A stretch of DNA of 64,000 nucleotides. It comes from Perca fluviatilis. Lineage: Eukaryota > Chordata > Actinopteri > Perciformes > Percidae. Under the pieces are notes generated by a model. The model was not told the DNA's origin. It made no database searches and worked only from the letters and a program-made list of their open reading frames with translations. Position numbers and translations under genes: made by a program. The DNA is taken from positions 23,183,169 to 23,247,168 of the forward strand of contig NC_053126.1 of the NCBI RefSeq assembly GCF_010015445.1, in the 5' to 3' direction. Of the stretch, positions 22,441 through 35,362 are shown one piece after another (positions within the stretch are counted from its first letter, which is position 1; every line of letters starts with the position of its first letter).

Positions 22441-22506
22441 CCTAACCCTTACCCTAACCCCCAGGTAAATTTAGGTCAAGGGTTATGGTTAGGGGGTTAG
22501 GGTTAA
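22441..22506. repeat. Telomere-like repeats in inverted orientation
   Basis: CCTAACCCTTACCCTAACCC lies on the left and GGTTATGGTTAGGGGGTTAG followed by GGTT on the right, about 17 bases apart. The arms are C-strand then G-strand telomere-like words, so they can pair as a hairpin. They are degenerate, and similar words occur in fish transposon ends. Confidence 0.75.
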
Positions 22507-22784
22507 TGCCAAATCACAAGTCTATCTCAGAGTGTGTATGTATTCTTAATGAGAATTTGATTCCTGACCAACAGTCTAACAGTCTAAAAAAAAAGAAAAG
22601 ATATTTAGTTTATAATCACATAAACTGCAAGGAAGAAATTAATTAAAAGAACGTTTTTATCAGCACTTGATATTTTATATATGCATGCAAATTCGGCATC
22701 GCTGAAAATGTTAGATTCCGTGTACCATGCTGTGCTACGTTTTGTCTCTGACTCAGGTTTCCGCACACATCATTGCAAGTTGTA

Positions 22785-22850
22785 TGAGAAACTGGGTTTG
22801 TATCTCAGTGGGATTATTTCCTGGTTAAATAAAGGTTAAATAAAAAAAGA
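22785..22850 (+). mobile_element. LINE-like 3' tail fragment
   Basis: GTATCTCAGTGGGATTATTT and CCTGGTTAAATAAAGGTTAA followed by AT-rich repeats match the conserved 3' end of L2-like fish LINEs (TCTCAATGGGATTTTCCTGG type). No reverse transcriptase ORF is upstream, so it is a 5'-truncated copy. Confidence 0.65.
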
Positions 22851-23861
22851 ATAACAATAACAAATACAGCAGAGAAAAGCAAATCCTCACATGTGAGCAG
22901 ATGATGTTTAATGTTTTAATTTTAGCTTGAAATATTTTTGAAACAAGCACACCGTATACCCCAAAAAAGTGCGAGGTTAAACGATCCCATTGTGTGCATT
23001 TAGCGAACATCTCCCAGATATGTTGTGTACAAACATTCCCCGTCGTCCTCTAGGCTTGTTCATCTCTCTCCTTGCCTTCTCCGCCTGTGGCATCCACTGA
23101 TGTGCATCCTGCTTAATTACTTTTTCATGAGTTGCTCCCTGTTTTTGTCCTGAGGGAATTGCTTTTCCCCCCTCATCCCAATCCACTTAAGGTGACCTTG
23201 TCTTATTGGGACACACTGCTGCAGTCCTCCCACCTCCCTGCGCTATAGTCCCTCCAGGCCTACAGCATGTCTGTGCATGGCTGCGTAGCTGAGTGCAAAT
23301 GGCGGGGATTAGAGTGTGCCAAGTAGGTATCACTTGCCCGGTTTGCCTCCATTACCGAATCCTCAGACGTCTCAAAGCTGCTGTTAGTGGCTCTGAACTC
23401 GAGCAGGCGGTAACTGAAAACTTGAGAAACGTAGATCAATAAATCACGTAATGTGACATCATCAGCACACTGCACACTCATGTTTTCCAACCTGACGTTG
23501 ATGCTTTATTTTGATTCTTACTATGATGCTTTATATTGATTCAAAAAGATCGAACAGTGGTGAGTCCAGCTTTTTCTGGATCTAGTGCTCGCCAACTCCT
23601 GCTTTTTAAAATCCACTCTAAAGTGTCAGTGCCTCACTGTGTGTGGACCAGAAGCAACAAGATTTTATTTGTTGCAAATAGTCTCAGTTTTGGGTGGACC
23701 CGGCTCTTTCCTTTTGCAGCGCCTCTTTACAATTTGAGTTGACAAGGTGTACTGTAGTTATTTTTAATATCCGTTTTTGTACAGCTTCATGCTGCCTTCT
23801 TTGTCTTGCTCAAATTTCAGTTGGTGTTTTAGTCATTGTGTTATGAATAAAAAGGGACAGC

Positions 23862-23925
23862 TGTGACTCGGGAGGTAGAGCGGGCTGGAGGTTCAATCCC
23901 AGGCTCCTCCCGCTTTGTCTGTTTA
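23862..23925 (+). mobile_element. tRNA-like SINE head fragment
   Basis: GACTCGGGAGGTAGAGCGGG is an A-box-like piece and GGAGGTTCAATCCC a B-box-like piece, followed by AGGCTCCTCC as in the SINE-like element at 5524-5765. The body is missing after about 23925. It does not fold as an intact tRNA gene. Confidence 0.55.
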
Positions 23926-25188
23926 CAGCTGTGACATTTTTGCTTTTTTGCATGATTGAAAGCTGTTGAGCACAGAGGGCTGAGCTGGACTCTAACTGTA
24001 GCAAATAATAGACAAAACCGACCCACCTTTATCCTCTAAACTAAGGCCTTCACATTACATTAATTCCATCTGTGCATTATTACACACTTATTACGTATTT
24101 CTTGTGGGTAATGTTGATTGGTTGGCTGAAACATTAATGTAGATGGATTCAAAGTAAAGCCAAGACAAAACTGACTGCTAATGAAGTTAAGATTGTAGTA
24201 AAGGGCTGTGTCCTGTATAACAGCCCAGAATCTAAGTCCATTTTGCAAAACACAAGCTTTCTGTCCACTGTCCATGAAGGTAGTACAGCGGTGATCCCTG
24301 TGTTGATCAGAAAGTAGAAGAACAACGATGCTGGTGTTATTTTGATTTGAACAGGTCTCATCTTCCACACTATAAGCTGTGCTGAACCTTTACTGCTGAC
24401 GAACACAGCTCTTCTCAGAGCTGGCCACATCCGTACAGCACTACATAAAATACCAAAGAGCAGCTTTACGTCTTGAAACGATCAAAGCATTCACAGAGCT
24501 GAGACTTAAAGACAAGGCATCACACAGAGTGAAACAGCAGTGAAAGCTTTACCCCCTCAGCTTTCTGTCACCGAGCTGTGAACTTTTCATCCTGGTGATA
24601 TGTGTGACAGGTGGAAGCTTGTCGCGGCCCACGCTGGGCCAGATATGAACCCAGACGCACACAAATTGTGTAAAGCTGGGCATTTTGACCAAACGACATA
24701 ACTCTCAGAAGTAAATACAGTAGAAGTTCTTTTCTCCAAAAAGGTTGAAAAACAAGTAGGGGAGACTGAAATATGTATCAGAATATAGCAGAGGAGGCAT
24801 TTGTTCACTAAGATTGAAGGAACAGGTGGCAACAAGGGTAACAGGGGCACTTTTTACATTTTGTGCCACTGGCACAATCATCAATGTATGTTTATTTCAA
24901 ACATTAATTGGTGTATTTTCATGTAGTTGTTGGGCAAATGTAGAAGTTCATATAACCCAATTTTCTTCATCCAGCTTTGAGGCCTACTCTCTTCTATGTA
25001 ATCAGGAGAGACTTAGCACATCTTTACCAATGTATATAGTTTTACACTTTTCTCGCAATTCAAACAATGACTAAAACACATTTTCTTTGTAACTGTGGAG
25101 AACATAGTCCTAAATGAGGTGATGTCAAAACGTGCGCACATCAGAACCTTCATGGGTTTCCTTTTGCTCCGTCAATGGGCTTCCTTAA

Positions 25189-25629
25189 AGGTCCAATGTG
25201 TAGGAATTCAGTTCAAAGTACGTATTACAGCTATGGTAGCCTTCACGCTTCAAAAAGCTGGTCTCTTGCTCTTTTCAATATCCTTTTTCTTGGCGAAGAA
25301 GAAGACTCCTGTTTCTGAAATTTGCATTTTAATTGCATGCGGTCCTCCATGTTTCCTTCTTCAAAATTGCCAGGGCCGGGAAGCTATGATACCCAATAGC
25401 AGCATTAGCAGCACCTGTGAGTTTATCATGTGACAGCAAAAACATGCAAGGCGGAGCAGTAGTCCTGTATGTCCCTTACCGGCTAACATATTTCAAGATG
25501 GCGCATGAATATGGAGCGTCTACCCCAGTTCATGCGAATGCAATGAAATATTCATGAAAAAGGACAAGTTTGTGAACGGGCAGCACAGATTTTGATAATG
25601 AACAACTAAACAAGTTACACACTGGACCT
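25189..25629. mobile_element. TTAA-flanked MITE (AGGTCCARTGTGTA ends)
   Basis: The 441-bp insert starts AGGTCCAATGTGTAGGAATT and ends TACACACTGGACCT. The outer 14 bases form an inverted repeat with one mismatch. TTAA lies directly outside both ends (25185-25188, 25630-25633), the target-site signature of piggyBac/Kolobok-type elements. The internal short ORF (25095-25433) is not a transposase. Confidence 0.85.
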
Positions 25630-26940
25630 TTAAAAGCTACCGAGTAGATTAGCGACCTCAGTCTAGGTGGCGATAATGCAACTTAACGCTGGTTGCCACC
25701 CGCAATGAAATGGAAAATAGAAGAAGCAAACTCCGTGCACTTGTCAGTCAGTCAGACAGCACAGATAGACAGTAGGTTGATGGCAGGTGGGGAGAAAAAT
25801 AGGTTTAATAACAGAATGTAAATTGCTCTGATATTGTGCTATAACTTGAACGCAAGATAGTTTGCGGCAGGTTCCCTGTAACTTTGGTAGCTACAGTATA
25901 TCTCCCCCACATAACACATCCCAATTTAACCACTGACTATATAAATATATGAAAAAATGGCAAATGTATGCACATTTAGAAAAATTGAAAATTATATTCC
26001 GTCTCATGAAATGTGTTCCACTCTTCAAGGCCATGCACACCTGTACAGATGTTTTTAGTTGTTGTGGCTAATTAGATGCCTGCTCAGAGTGAAACTTGGT
26101 GTGTTAAGTGTCGATGCTGAACTTAAATGACCAAAGTCCAGAGAAGATTGTCTGATCATGCACAAATGGTAAAAACAGCTCTGTGTGTGAACTTTGAGTG
26201 TGTAGGACACATGTGGTACAACAAAATCCATTAAAATATTAATTTAAACAAAGGTTTGTAGAAGAAAAACACTATATTAACATACACTGGTAGTTGCGTT
26301 AGAATTCCACTGGAAGTTGTGTTTGGAGGAGAGTGATACAAGAACTGAGACAAACAGGATGCAAATAGGTTCAACACATATTCACTATGGATTAAGTCTT
26401 GATTCCATTCAGAGGCACAAATCGTAATCTTTATTTTTAAGCTGGTGTTCTCTATTAGCTCCTCTGTTGGAGTCACAGACTTTGCTACTCACCGTCAATC
26501 ATTGTGTACATCGAGGTTACAGTATTTGTTATGAGTCGCGGGTGAGTAAGAAGTTTAACCTTTCGCTGTGTGAAACTCCATGAAAACCCAAAACCTTCAT
26601 TCTGTTGCCGGGCAGTTTTCAGGCAGAACTAAGACTCTGATTGGTCTTTATCAGGTCATTTTAAGTCAGCGCAGCGTTAACCCGGAGTGGTCATTTCCGC
26701 TTCTTTCTCAATGAGCGTGATTCGAAGCAGCGAGGAGACCAACCTGTCACGGCGCACAGATCTGCAAACTGCCAAATGCACCATATGAATTAATTCCTCT
26801 CCTTATCTTGCCTGTCCATTAAATAGGAGGCTAATGAACCTGATTGGGTCGGTTAGATGAAACTCACACTCTGAGAATCCCATAAGCCGTACTACCGCAT
26901 GGCAAAGAGTGAATACTGAGATTCATACATCATGTCCTGA

Positions 26941-26947
26941 CACACAA

Positions 26948-26978
<31 letters not shown>

Positions 26979-26995
26979 TACATACACAAACAAAC
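26941..26995. repeat. (CA)n/(CATA)n microsatellite
   Basis: A compound CA, CATA and CAAA simple repeat lies in intron 4. Confidence 0.95.
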
Positions 26996-27489
26996 AGATA
27001 GCCTCTTAACACTGGATCCAGCCTCTCATGCATTATGTAGTGCATGTCTGTACACTGAAGTCACATCTAAAGAGCTGACCGGATGGAATGTCAACGTGCG
27101 CTATCTCATCTGTTAAGGCACCACATATTTCGGAACATTCTTTATCTCAAATTGGAAATATATATATATCGTCCTTCCATTTTAATACCGAGGCTACCAC
27201 ATATAGTATCTGTATATATATATGCATATTTGTGGCAGTCATTTCAGAATATATTCCTGAATATTCCTGTGAATTCATATATCAGGTTGTGGTGGTGAGT
27301 ATGATGTATTTGTTCAACATAGGCGTTGATCTGCAGGATCCTTGTGTGTATTTTTACTCAGGAGATCATTTCTGTCTGGACAGCATCTTCATCTTCAGTT
27401 TTTGAAGTTGTTATTTTTGCATTGCAATTGCAATTTATTCTTCAGTGAACTAACATCTCTCTTACGCAGTGTAAAAAAAAACCTGTCCT

Positions 27490-28292
27490 GGCCTGTCCTA
27501 CGAAGCAAGATTTGGCGTTAGCGAGCTAACTTCAGGTTCAACCCAGGATTTTCTGTATCACGAAGGTGGATCACTTGTTATTGGGTTCAATCGGGGGAGG
27601 AAGGGGTGCGCTCATAAAAGTTAAAACACTTAAGAGACCGACAACCCCGTTAACATTCCCTGATGGGTATTTTTATGAAATATATAGATTTTAATGGGAG
27701 GGAATTATATATCGGCTTCTTGAGCCGTGTGTTGCCAATGCGCATATCGGTTTGAATTATGTTTTTATATATTTTATTTGCTCTCACGATCGCTTCCCAC
27801 TGCCAGAGTTGCAACTGAAATAATAGGCTAAAGCAACAGCAGTTTATGGAAAGCACAAGTGTAATTATGGTCAGATCTTGGTCCTGACTGATGGGGAAGG
27901 GATATTGATAAGAATTGTGATTTAAACATCTACAGCGTCGGCTATTTTATTTTTGCCAGCTTTCCTTCCTGTTTTAGAAAGCAGCGACTGTATTGCGTTT
28001 TCCCTGTAAAACAGAGTCTGTGTTCTTCATATTTATGTAGAGTTATAATTTGCTCTTCTTATATATATAACATAAGCGGCTCTGGTAGATGTTTGCGATT
28101 GGTCGTGGTGCGCAAACACCGCCTCTTTCATGTGAACGCGCGCGCCGCAGGATTGGGAAACCCTGAGTTGACTGAACTAGTTGATAACCAGCGTCGTGAT
28201 ACAGTTTGTGGGAGCGTGCTTGTTAGGTTAGGTGAACCCGGATAACTGAAAGAGATCCAGGGCATGTTGATCTTGCTTCGTAAGTACAGGCC
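27490..28292. mobile_element. Harbinger-like MITE
   Basis: The ends GGCCTGTCCTACGAAGCAAG and CTTGCTTCGTAAGTACAGGCC are inverted repeats with a one-base offset. Inside the left end, GCGTTAGCGAGCTAACTTCA and GGTTCAACCCAGGATTTTCT recall a common fish Harbinger-N family. No transposase is present. A clear 3-bp target duplication could not be fixed. Confidence 0.75.
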
Positions 28293-28544
28293 TCTGGTGT
28301 GCAGGTAGGTGTGGAGGTCAGGTCAGGAAACACTGAGGATAACTAATTCTGAAATGGCAGGAGATATTAGGAACTGACAATAGTGCAAAAAAGGCATTCT
28401 GTCGATGTAAATTCCATAAATTTGGGGTACTCACAAAAGACAGATTAGAGAAGAAATGATCGAAGATATCCTGACTTTTAGTCCCTTGTATGCGTCAATC
28501 TCCTGGAACCTACATTTCCCATAATGCACCCATTAATCTGGGAC

Positions 28545-29207
28545 TAATGGTGCGTTCTTTTTGTCCACCGAAGTCGTTTTACGAGTTGTTTTCCGGAGTT
28601 ACGACCCGGAAGTTGCAAAAAGAACGCCCCCGAGGTCGTATTTACAACTCGTCAAGTCGTCTGAACTCAGAGGACCCCGAGCTCACTTTCAAAGATGGCT
28701 ACGTCGTGCATCACACGTAGTAAACATTGTGGTTTTCTACAGTTTTAAGCACTTTTGTCTTTGTTGTAACCAAATGAAGAAGTCGTACACATAGCACTGT
28801 ATACTGCTACCTATAGGCATGTCGCTACAGTCTTATTAGGAGTTAAATACCGCCTGATTAGTTATTTTGTAGCTTGTGCAGCTGAGGCGCTTTCGGTTGC
28901 TATATGACAACAACGGCTGACGCCGAGCCTTGAGCAGAAAGCAGAGCAGTAGCCTAACGTTAACGTTAATCAAAACGTAATTTTCATGCATCAAACTGTG
29001 AAATATAGTTGTGTAATATGTCAATAACTGGGTGAATAGAATCCTAAATGTTACTAAAAATGTTACAAAAATCCATCTTTTCTCCAACTCGTAGTATTGT
29101 GTGACAAAAAGAACGCAACAACCCACAGTAACTCGTTTTCCGACATGGATGTGACGTCACACTCGAGCTACTAGTTGCGATTACAAGACAAAAAGAACGC
29201 ACCATTA
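28545..29207. mobile_element. MITE with perfect 21-bp inverted repeats
   Basis: The left end, TAATGGTGCGTTCTTTTTGT plus C, is exactly mirrored by the right end, G plus ACAAAAAGAACGCACCATTA. The 663-bp interior contains further GAACGC and CGTTCTT motifs and a short Arg/Ser-rich ORF without known domains. The TAA/TTA edges suit the PIF/Harbinger superfamily, which favours TWA targets. It lies only about 250 bp from the element at 27490-28292. Confidence 0.8.
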
Positions 29208-30216
29208 TTGTTAGAGCCTTGCTGCCTGGTAAATGCCCATGTTTTTTTTAAACTCCACGTCCAGTTTGTAAGAGAGACTTATTGTAACAAATCTGTAGTC
29301 TCCAAACTGTAAATTGATCTTAATGTGTAAAATCTAAATTAAAGTCCAATAGAATTTTTTAACCCAATTGTTGACTGAATCTATAACTGTTGCAGTTTAG
29401 TGATATATATTTTTCATCATGCCAAGAGTCCAATAAGCATCATTTCACATGCTCAGCCCAGACAGCAAACCTGTGAACGAGTCAGGCTCCACTTTGACAT
29501 CCTTCCCTCTGAAGGCCGTGGGCTGTGCCATGCTGAAATGCTATTAGCAGCATAACAAAGTTGTGAATTGAATGCGGCAGCGATGAGAAAGCATTAAATG
29601 ACACGTGAAATCCTGTTAGGATGCAGATTAGCGTTATCTGCACTGCACCTGTCAATATCTATTATGAGTGGAGGGCAATGACAGGGCAGATCTGGACATG
29701 GAAATGCTTCTGTCAGCACAGTGGCCACAACCAAATACCAATACCTAAAAGAGGACAGCTTGGTATGCAAGGAATTAGCTGTGATACAGTAGGCAGTCCT
29801 GCCCAAGGCAGCGTTGTTTTTTCATAGGGGATGTATTCTCCGTTTACAATAACGAGGGAGTGCATTCAAACCAGAAAGCTGCCAGAAGGACAGAATAATT
29901 CAAGAAAAAAGCTGACAACCAAGGACGAGAAAAAGCCTTTGAGTGGCGAGAAGAGGCTGAGTGTTAATGGCTGTGTTGTGAAGGACAATGTCCTCATTTG
30001 GAAAACAAAGAGGGCTCTTTTTTCAGAACACGCTTAAACGCAGAACACTCACACATACACACTGATAGTTTTTCATCTTTAAATATGTGCAAGGTTACTA
30101 CCTGAGAAAAGAAAACAGAACATTTTAAAAGAGCAACTTAACACCCTGTTTTAGCTTAAACACGCCCCCTTCACAAATTAAAAAATGCATTCAAATTCTA
30201 ACATTTCCCTTTTAGC

Positions 30217-30765
30217 TTAAAGGGATAGTTCGGATATTTTGAAGGGGGTTTGTATGAGGTACTTATCCATAGTCAGTGTATTACCTACAATATATGGCGG
30301 TTGGTACGCCCCAGGTTGGAGAACCAGACAGGAGTGCCGACACAGAAGCTAAGCAATGTGCTGCTGTGGATGAGGGGCAGCAGATAAACATATCTTAGAA
30401 ACCTTTAAAAAGACCCACCTAAAAAAAAAATCAATGTCAGTTTAAGTTTATGCTATATTTAGAATATTTCCCCACTTTACCTTGCCATCAGAAAGCCCCG
30501 TTTAAGTTTACGTGAGGGGAACTGAAGCCATTATGCTCTCGGTAAAGCCACCAGACAACGTCGACAAAAGCAGTAATTTCTGGTCTACTGCTGCCTCATT
30601 CGGTTAGTTTGTTTGGTAATTTTGTTAGTTCCTAACTCTTCAAAACACCTAACCGATCGAGGCAGCAGTAGATCAGCATTTTCTGTGTTCTGTGAGGTAA
30701 AAGTACAGTTTTTGTCAAAGGAGTCTGGTGGCTTTGAAGAGAGCATAGAACAGCTTCAGTTCCAT
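30217..30765. mobile_element. Fish MITE with long internal inverted repeat, right end lost
   Basis: The left end is TTAAAGGGATAGTTCGGATA. Internal words such as GAGGTACTTATCCATAGTCA, AGAAGCTAAGCAATGTGCTG and CTGCTGCCTCATTCGGTTAG are typical of an abundant teleost repeat. Arms at 30518-30608 and 30650-30763 are imperfect reverse complements (AGCCACCAGAC versus GTCTGGTGGCT; TCTACTGCTGCCTC versus GAGGCAGCAGTAGA). The expected mirrored right terminus is absent. Confidence 0.7.
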
Positions 30766-30832
30766 TTACAGTATATGTTGCATTGCCTCATAGTTTCGGG
30801 GTGAAGTGGAGTGCTCACCCATCTACAATCAG

Positions 30833-30833
<1 letters not shown>

Positions 30834-30864
<31 letters not shown>
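30834..30864. repeat. (CA)n microsatellite
   Basis: A 31-base CA run abuts CAAA repeats just downstream of the truncated MITE. Confidence 0.95.
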
Positions 30865-30868
<4 letters not shown>

Positions 30869-32079
30869 AACAAAGGACTTGGTAAAGGCACAATAAGCTC
30901 ATCACAGAGACAGGAAACTGCCATACAAACAAATCAGCGCCCAGTTGGGTAGGGATGTGATTTTTGTTCCACATCAAACCTCCCACTCCTCTCCACACAG
31001 CGCGGCTGCTGCTGCTTCTGCTGCTCGAGTGTCAAATTGCGAGCTGCAGCGAGCTCTCGCTCCAGGCACAAGTGGCTGGTAATTGTATGTAAAATGGCAT
31101 CAGAAATTACGTTTGCAACTCATCTGCAGGTTGACGACACCGGTGGAGTCTTCTCCTCTAAATGCTTCGTTAGTCACTGCCTCCGAATGTTTTTTCTGTG
31201 AATGGGAGAAGCCGAGTGCTCCTCCACCCACCAGTTTCCGCTGACCCTTCGGGCAAACCTGCAATCGTTCGAGTGATGCATCCTACACACACACCAGGCT
31301 TCATTCATAAATCTAGCTCTTAAAAAAAAAATGAAGGAGGCCTCGCTTGTACCAATATGAAATATTCAGCATCCGTACAGCAGCACGCTGCGGCTGTAAG
31401 ATCAGGGATTGCAGGCTCACCACTGTGCACATCTGTGAAGTAAGATATAGGTGTTAGAGCTGTGTAAGAGTGGGCGGCACTGATTAGAACCTTCCCTTGT
31501 GTGTTGTCAGGGAAAAGGAGAGGAAAGCAAAGCATAGCAAAGGGGAGCTGGTTGAGTTGTGAGGTTTGGATAATCTAATGGGGGCCTTTTTCGCACGTAA
31601 TGTGAAACATCTATCAGAGATGTTTCAACAAGCAGTGTGGCCACTTTTCTTTAGCGCTCATTAACAGTCAACACCAGCTGAGTGCCTGCAGGAATGCACG
31701 ATGGTTCATTATAATATTTACCAATTTTGCTCTCATTCATCACTGGGTATAATGTGGTTTGCAGCGCGCCATCAGCATTAGGTATTATTGTAAGTATGTA
31801 CCAAGGAGCTGGGTGTGCAGCCCACGGCAGCTCTTTTGCCTCACAGTATAAAGGTTTTGGATCGAGAGCTGGGTTCTTTCTGGGCTTCCTCTGGGTGCTG
31901 TAGTTTCCTGATAGCCCAAAAGCAGGTAAGGTAGGCTCCAAAGACATCAAATAGGATAATCAGTATAGAAAATGAATAGGTGGATGACTGCAGACAGCAG
32001 ACGTTTAGAGGCAGTGTCTGTATTTCTTTCCTAGCCAGCAATAAAAAGGAATGCAGATCAGAAGTGGAATCTTGAAACT

Positions 32080-32741
32080 AAAGCCCTATTCGCACGGGAT
32101 TAGTATTACCTTGTGACCTCTGGTCATTTGTAATAATTAACTATGGAGGTTGTCTGTGGTCTTAATCCTGTGCGAATCGGCCATGTCTGTAATTTGTCAA
32201 GTAAAAATTCCCACGCAAATGACCTACCATATTTCGCTGATCACCGAGGTCCTGTGATAATATTAGTCCTGTGCGAAAGTCTGTGATTTGGCAGGGTTGT
32301 ATATCATTTTTTCAAGGTTTTTGTTTCCTGTGCACTTTTTTGTCCCTCTCGCAAAGACTGATATGGGATTTTTCATGAACATCCTAGTCTGGACCACTGC
32401 CCGACCGGAGACCTAAGTCCCTGAGTTGACACGCCCTTTGCGGCTTTGTCCGTGGGCTGACAGTGATGCTGTGCAGGTGCCGCCGTGGTGGGGATGATAG
32501 GGTGTGAGTCTCTGGTAGCCTCTACCGGGCTTGGCCCAAAAAGATACAGAACCCCGACCCAAGTGGGGTGCGGCAGCCTCCGCCCTGGCCGTCCTCCGTT
32601 GGTAAGCCAACTCTCAGGGTACAGATATGTCAGTTAAATCGAGTAAAAGCGGGCTTTGCCTATCCCGTGCAAATGCACCACACGAAACTCAGAATCACAC
32701 GAGGTCCCCAGATGAGACTTATCCCATGCAAATAGGGCTTA
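32080..32741. mobile_element. MITE with AAGCCCTATTYGCAYGGGA ends
   Basis: The left end AAAGCCCTATTCGCACGGGA and the right end TCCCATGCAAATAGGGCTT are inverted repeats with few mismatches. The interior repeats the theme (CCTGTGCGAATCGGCC, CCTGTGCGAAAG, CCCGTGCAAATGC) but has no transposase. TAA/TTA at the edges suits a Harbinger-like element. Confidence 0.75.
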
Positions 32742-35340
32742 AGTCTGTGTCAAGAAGAAGAAGGTCAAAGAAGAAGGTCAATGACTGAACATTTATCTCA
32801 TGCAAATATTTTTTCATTAGTTATTTCTACAAAATCTGGGCATGCCAACTCACTTTGGTGGTCTCATTTTATATTTTAATATCCTCTGTATGTGCTGATA
32901 CACTGTAGACAGTGATGTCCAAATGCATTTCTAAAGAGTATTTAGACGACTCTAATCTTCTTGTTCAAAGATGTAATTTGTTGCACTTTTAATAATAGTT
33001 TTGTAATACATCCTGCCAGAGCCAACACATTCTAATACCTCCTAAAACGACGTACAGCCTAAGACAATTCTGGTGTTGTGGCTTGTTAGATTTGATGACA
33101 CTCGACATTGAAACAAGGAATGATGGGTTGATAGATATTGAGTTGAGGTGTTAGTGCCATACAAAAGACCTATTATAGATAGAATACTAGCCATTAGCTG
33201 CTGCTATCAAAGCCATCAAAATACAAAACACACCTTATCAAACCCCTTTAACTAACTGGATGCAATTAAGTTATGAAACATATCCGAGAACACGTACAGC
33301 CCTCCTCACGTGCCCAGTCTGTCTAAGTAGTCTGACCTGTCTGAGAAGGAGTGAAAACAGCCTCAATTTTAAGAAGTTTAATACCAAAAGTTTCTTTCTG
33401 TAAAAATAGGCTAATTTAACCATAACATTTTTGCAGTGGAAAACTTGCTAAAATTCCCATCAGGTAAAATAATCTGACAGATACTCAATACAATGAAGCT
33501 TCACTTCTGAAATATGCGTATACAGTATATTCACATCACATCCAGAAATGCTTGAATTCATGATTCATTCATTCAAGATTGTAGTAAAGTGGTGCTTTAA
33601 ATTGTGTTTTAATTGCATATATTTGAAGTTTGCATACATAGGTTTTTATGTTGCAATTTTTAGTTCCACCAAAAATGCACTTTTACTGAGAGTCGAGTGA
33701 ATTTCCTTCATTGGAAGTCAGGACCTCACCTACACAACTGCGAAAGATTGCTTAATCAGAGGGCGATACCACTCCTGTGGTGTCTTCTCTGAGAAAATAC
33801 ATCAGCCTATAAAAATAAAATGGTAAACGGAGGCAGAATATTGAGTTGTTCCGAGCTTTTGGAGTGCTGCCATTCCAATTTATATGTTTGAAAAGGTTTG
33901 AAATGTTCATACCACAAATTTATAATTTTGGTATTAGACTCAGCCAATGTCCAGGGAAGATTTTATACATTTTACTCAGTCATGTGGAGATGAACTTTAG
34001 GTCACGTCTGAAAAACCGTCATTTGCATTTGCATTTGAGACAACATTTAAGTGATGTGATTGATCTGCAGACTGTCAATTAATTCAACTCTTTCATGAAT
34101 TCAAATCAATTCTGAAATGTTCTGTTGAACGGGATGGAAGAGAGATGTCTTTATGGATCAGTAATGATGCATGCTGCCGACTCATCTCTCCCTTATCATC
34201 ATGATGTGAGCTTTAATATGCTGCAGAGCTGTGGCCCTATCAGATCAGATGTGGCTCCGGGCGAGGGGGAGCCTTCATGGGTGAAGAGGATGGAGACGAG
34301 GAGGAAAAGGAGCGGCTGCGGCTCGGAGTGCATCATTTTTTTCCTCATTTCTCTCCAGTTCCAGACAACAGGCCCTGGCGAAATGACTGTGGGTGCCGCC
34401 AACTGTGAAATTAATTGAACTTGTGATCCGAGGGGTAGAGACCAGCATCCGGCCTGGGGAAGCGAGCGTGCATCCGTGCTTACATTAGCTCATGACAAAA
34501 GGAACAGCCAAGCCCAGAGGCACTGACTGGATCCGTGGTCAGTTTCCTCGACAAGATGTCTCCGGACGTGGCTGAGCTTCACTTGACTTACGTGACATTG
34601 CAGCAGAGTGTGTGAGACATGCTGTCATGCTGTTGGCTCTTGTTAGAGGCATTATTTTGCAGAGAAATTGCATTTTCTTCACAGATCCATCGTGTCAAGC
34701 TGATGATTGTTCTAGTGATAACGATTCAGTGTTCAGGACAGGTTTTCTGGCCAGGGATTAAGCCTTGCTAGCCAAGATCCAGAGTGGGTTTTAAGGGATT
34801 ATCCAGTTAACTACAATTTGGTAATGATTTTTGAAAGTAGTTGTGGCCACCATTTCTATCTGTAATGATAAAATTGCAATGCAATGACATTGCCAAACAG
34901 AAGTCAAAGATGGCAAGAAACGGGATCAATCGGACAAGTTGTACACCAACCTCCAGGTTAACCAAGCTTATTTGGAAGAGAAAACAAAAAGGCAAATTTA
35001 TCACCCAAACTATCTGTTGTGTCCTGCTTTAACCTACCATATGTGGCATAGTTGTGTGCAATTTTCATTCGTACAATCAGTGAGTATTACCAACATTCAG
35101 GTGTGCTTACTTTCTGTTTTTCCTCCAAAACACAGTTTAGATATTCTGGATACTGAACTGTCTGCCGTTTTTATAAACTACAAAATGCTTTAATTAAAAG
35201 AAGATTTGTCCTTTAAAACAGAAACTTAAATCCACTTCCTCACAAGAGGTTTGGTGTAGTCTTTTAACAGCAGAATGCTTCAAAACAAATTGATTGTTGG
35301 ATCTTCTTACAGCAGCTAGAACTTTGGATTTAGAGAGGCT

Positions 35341-35362
35341 GATTATTATTATTATTATTATT
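35341..35362. repeat. (ATT)n microsatellite
   Basis: A short trinucleotide run of about seven units. Confidence 0.9.

Noticed and set aside
23862..23905. Possible tRNA gene
   Set aside because: A- and B-box-like words are present but no acceptor-stem pairing is seen. The sequence matches the SINE-like element at 5524.
28490..28794. Short ORFs with Arg/Ser-rich sequence
   Set aside because: They lie inside the MITE at 28545-29207 and have no transposase motif.
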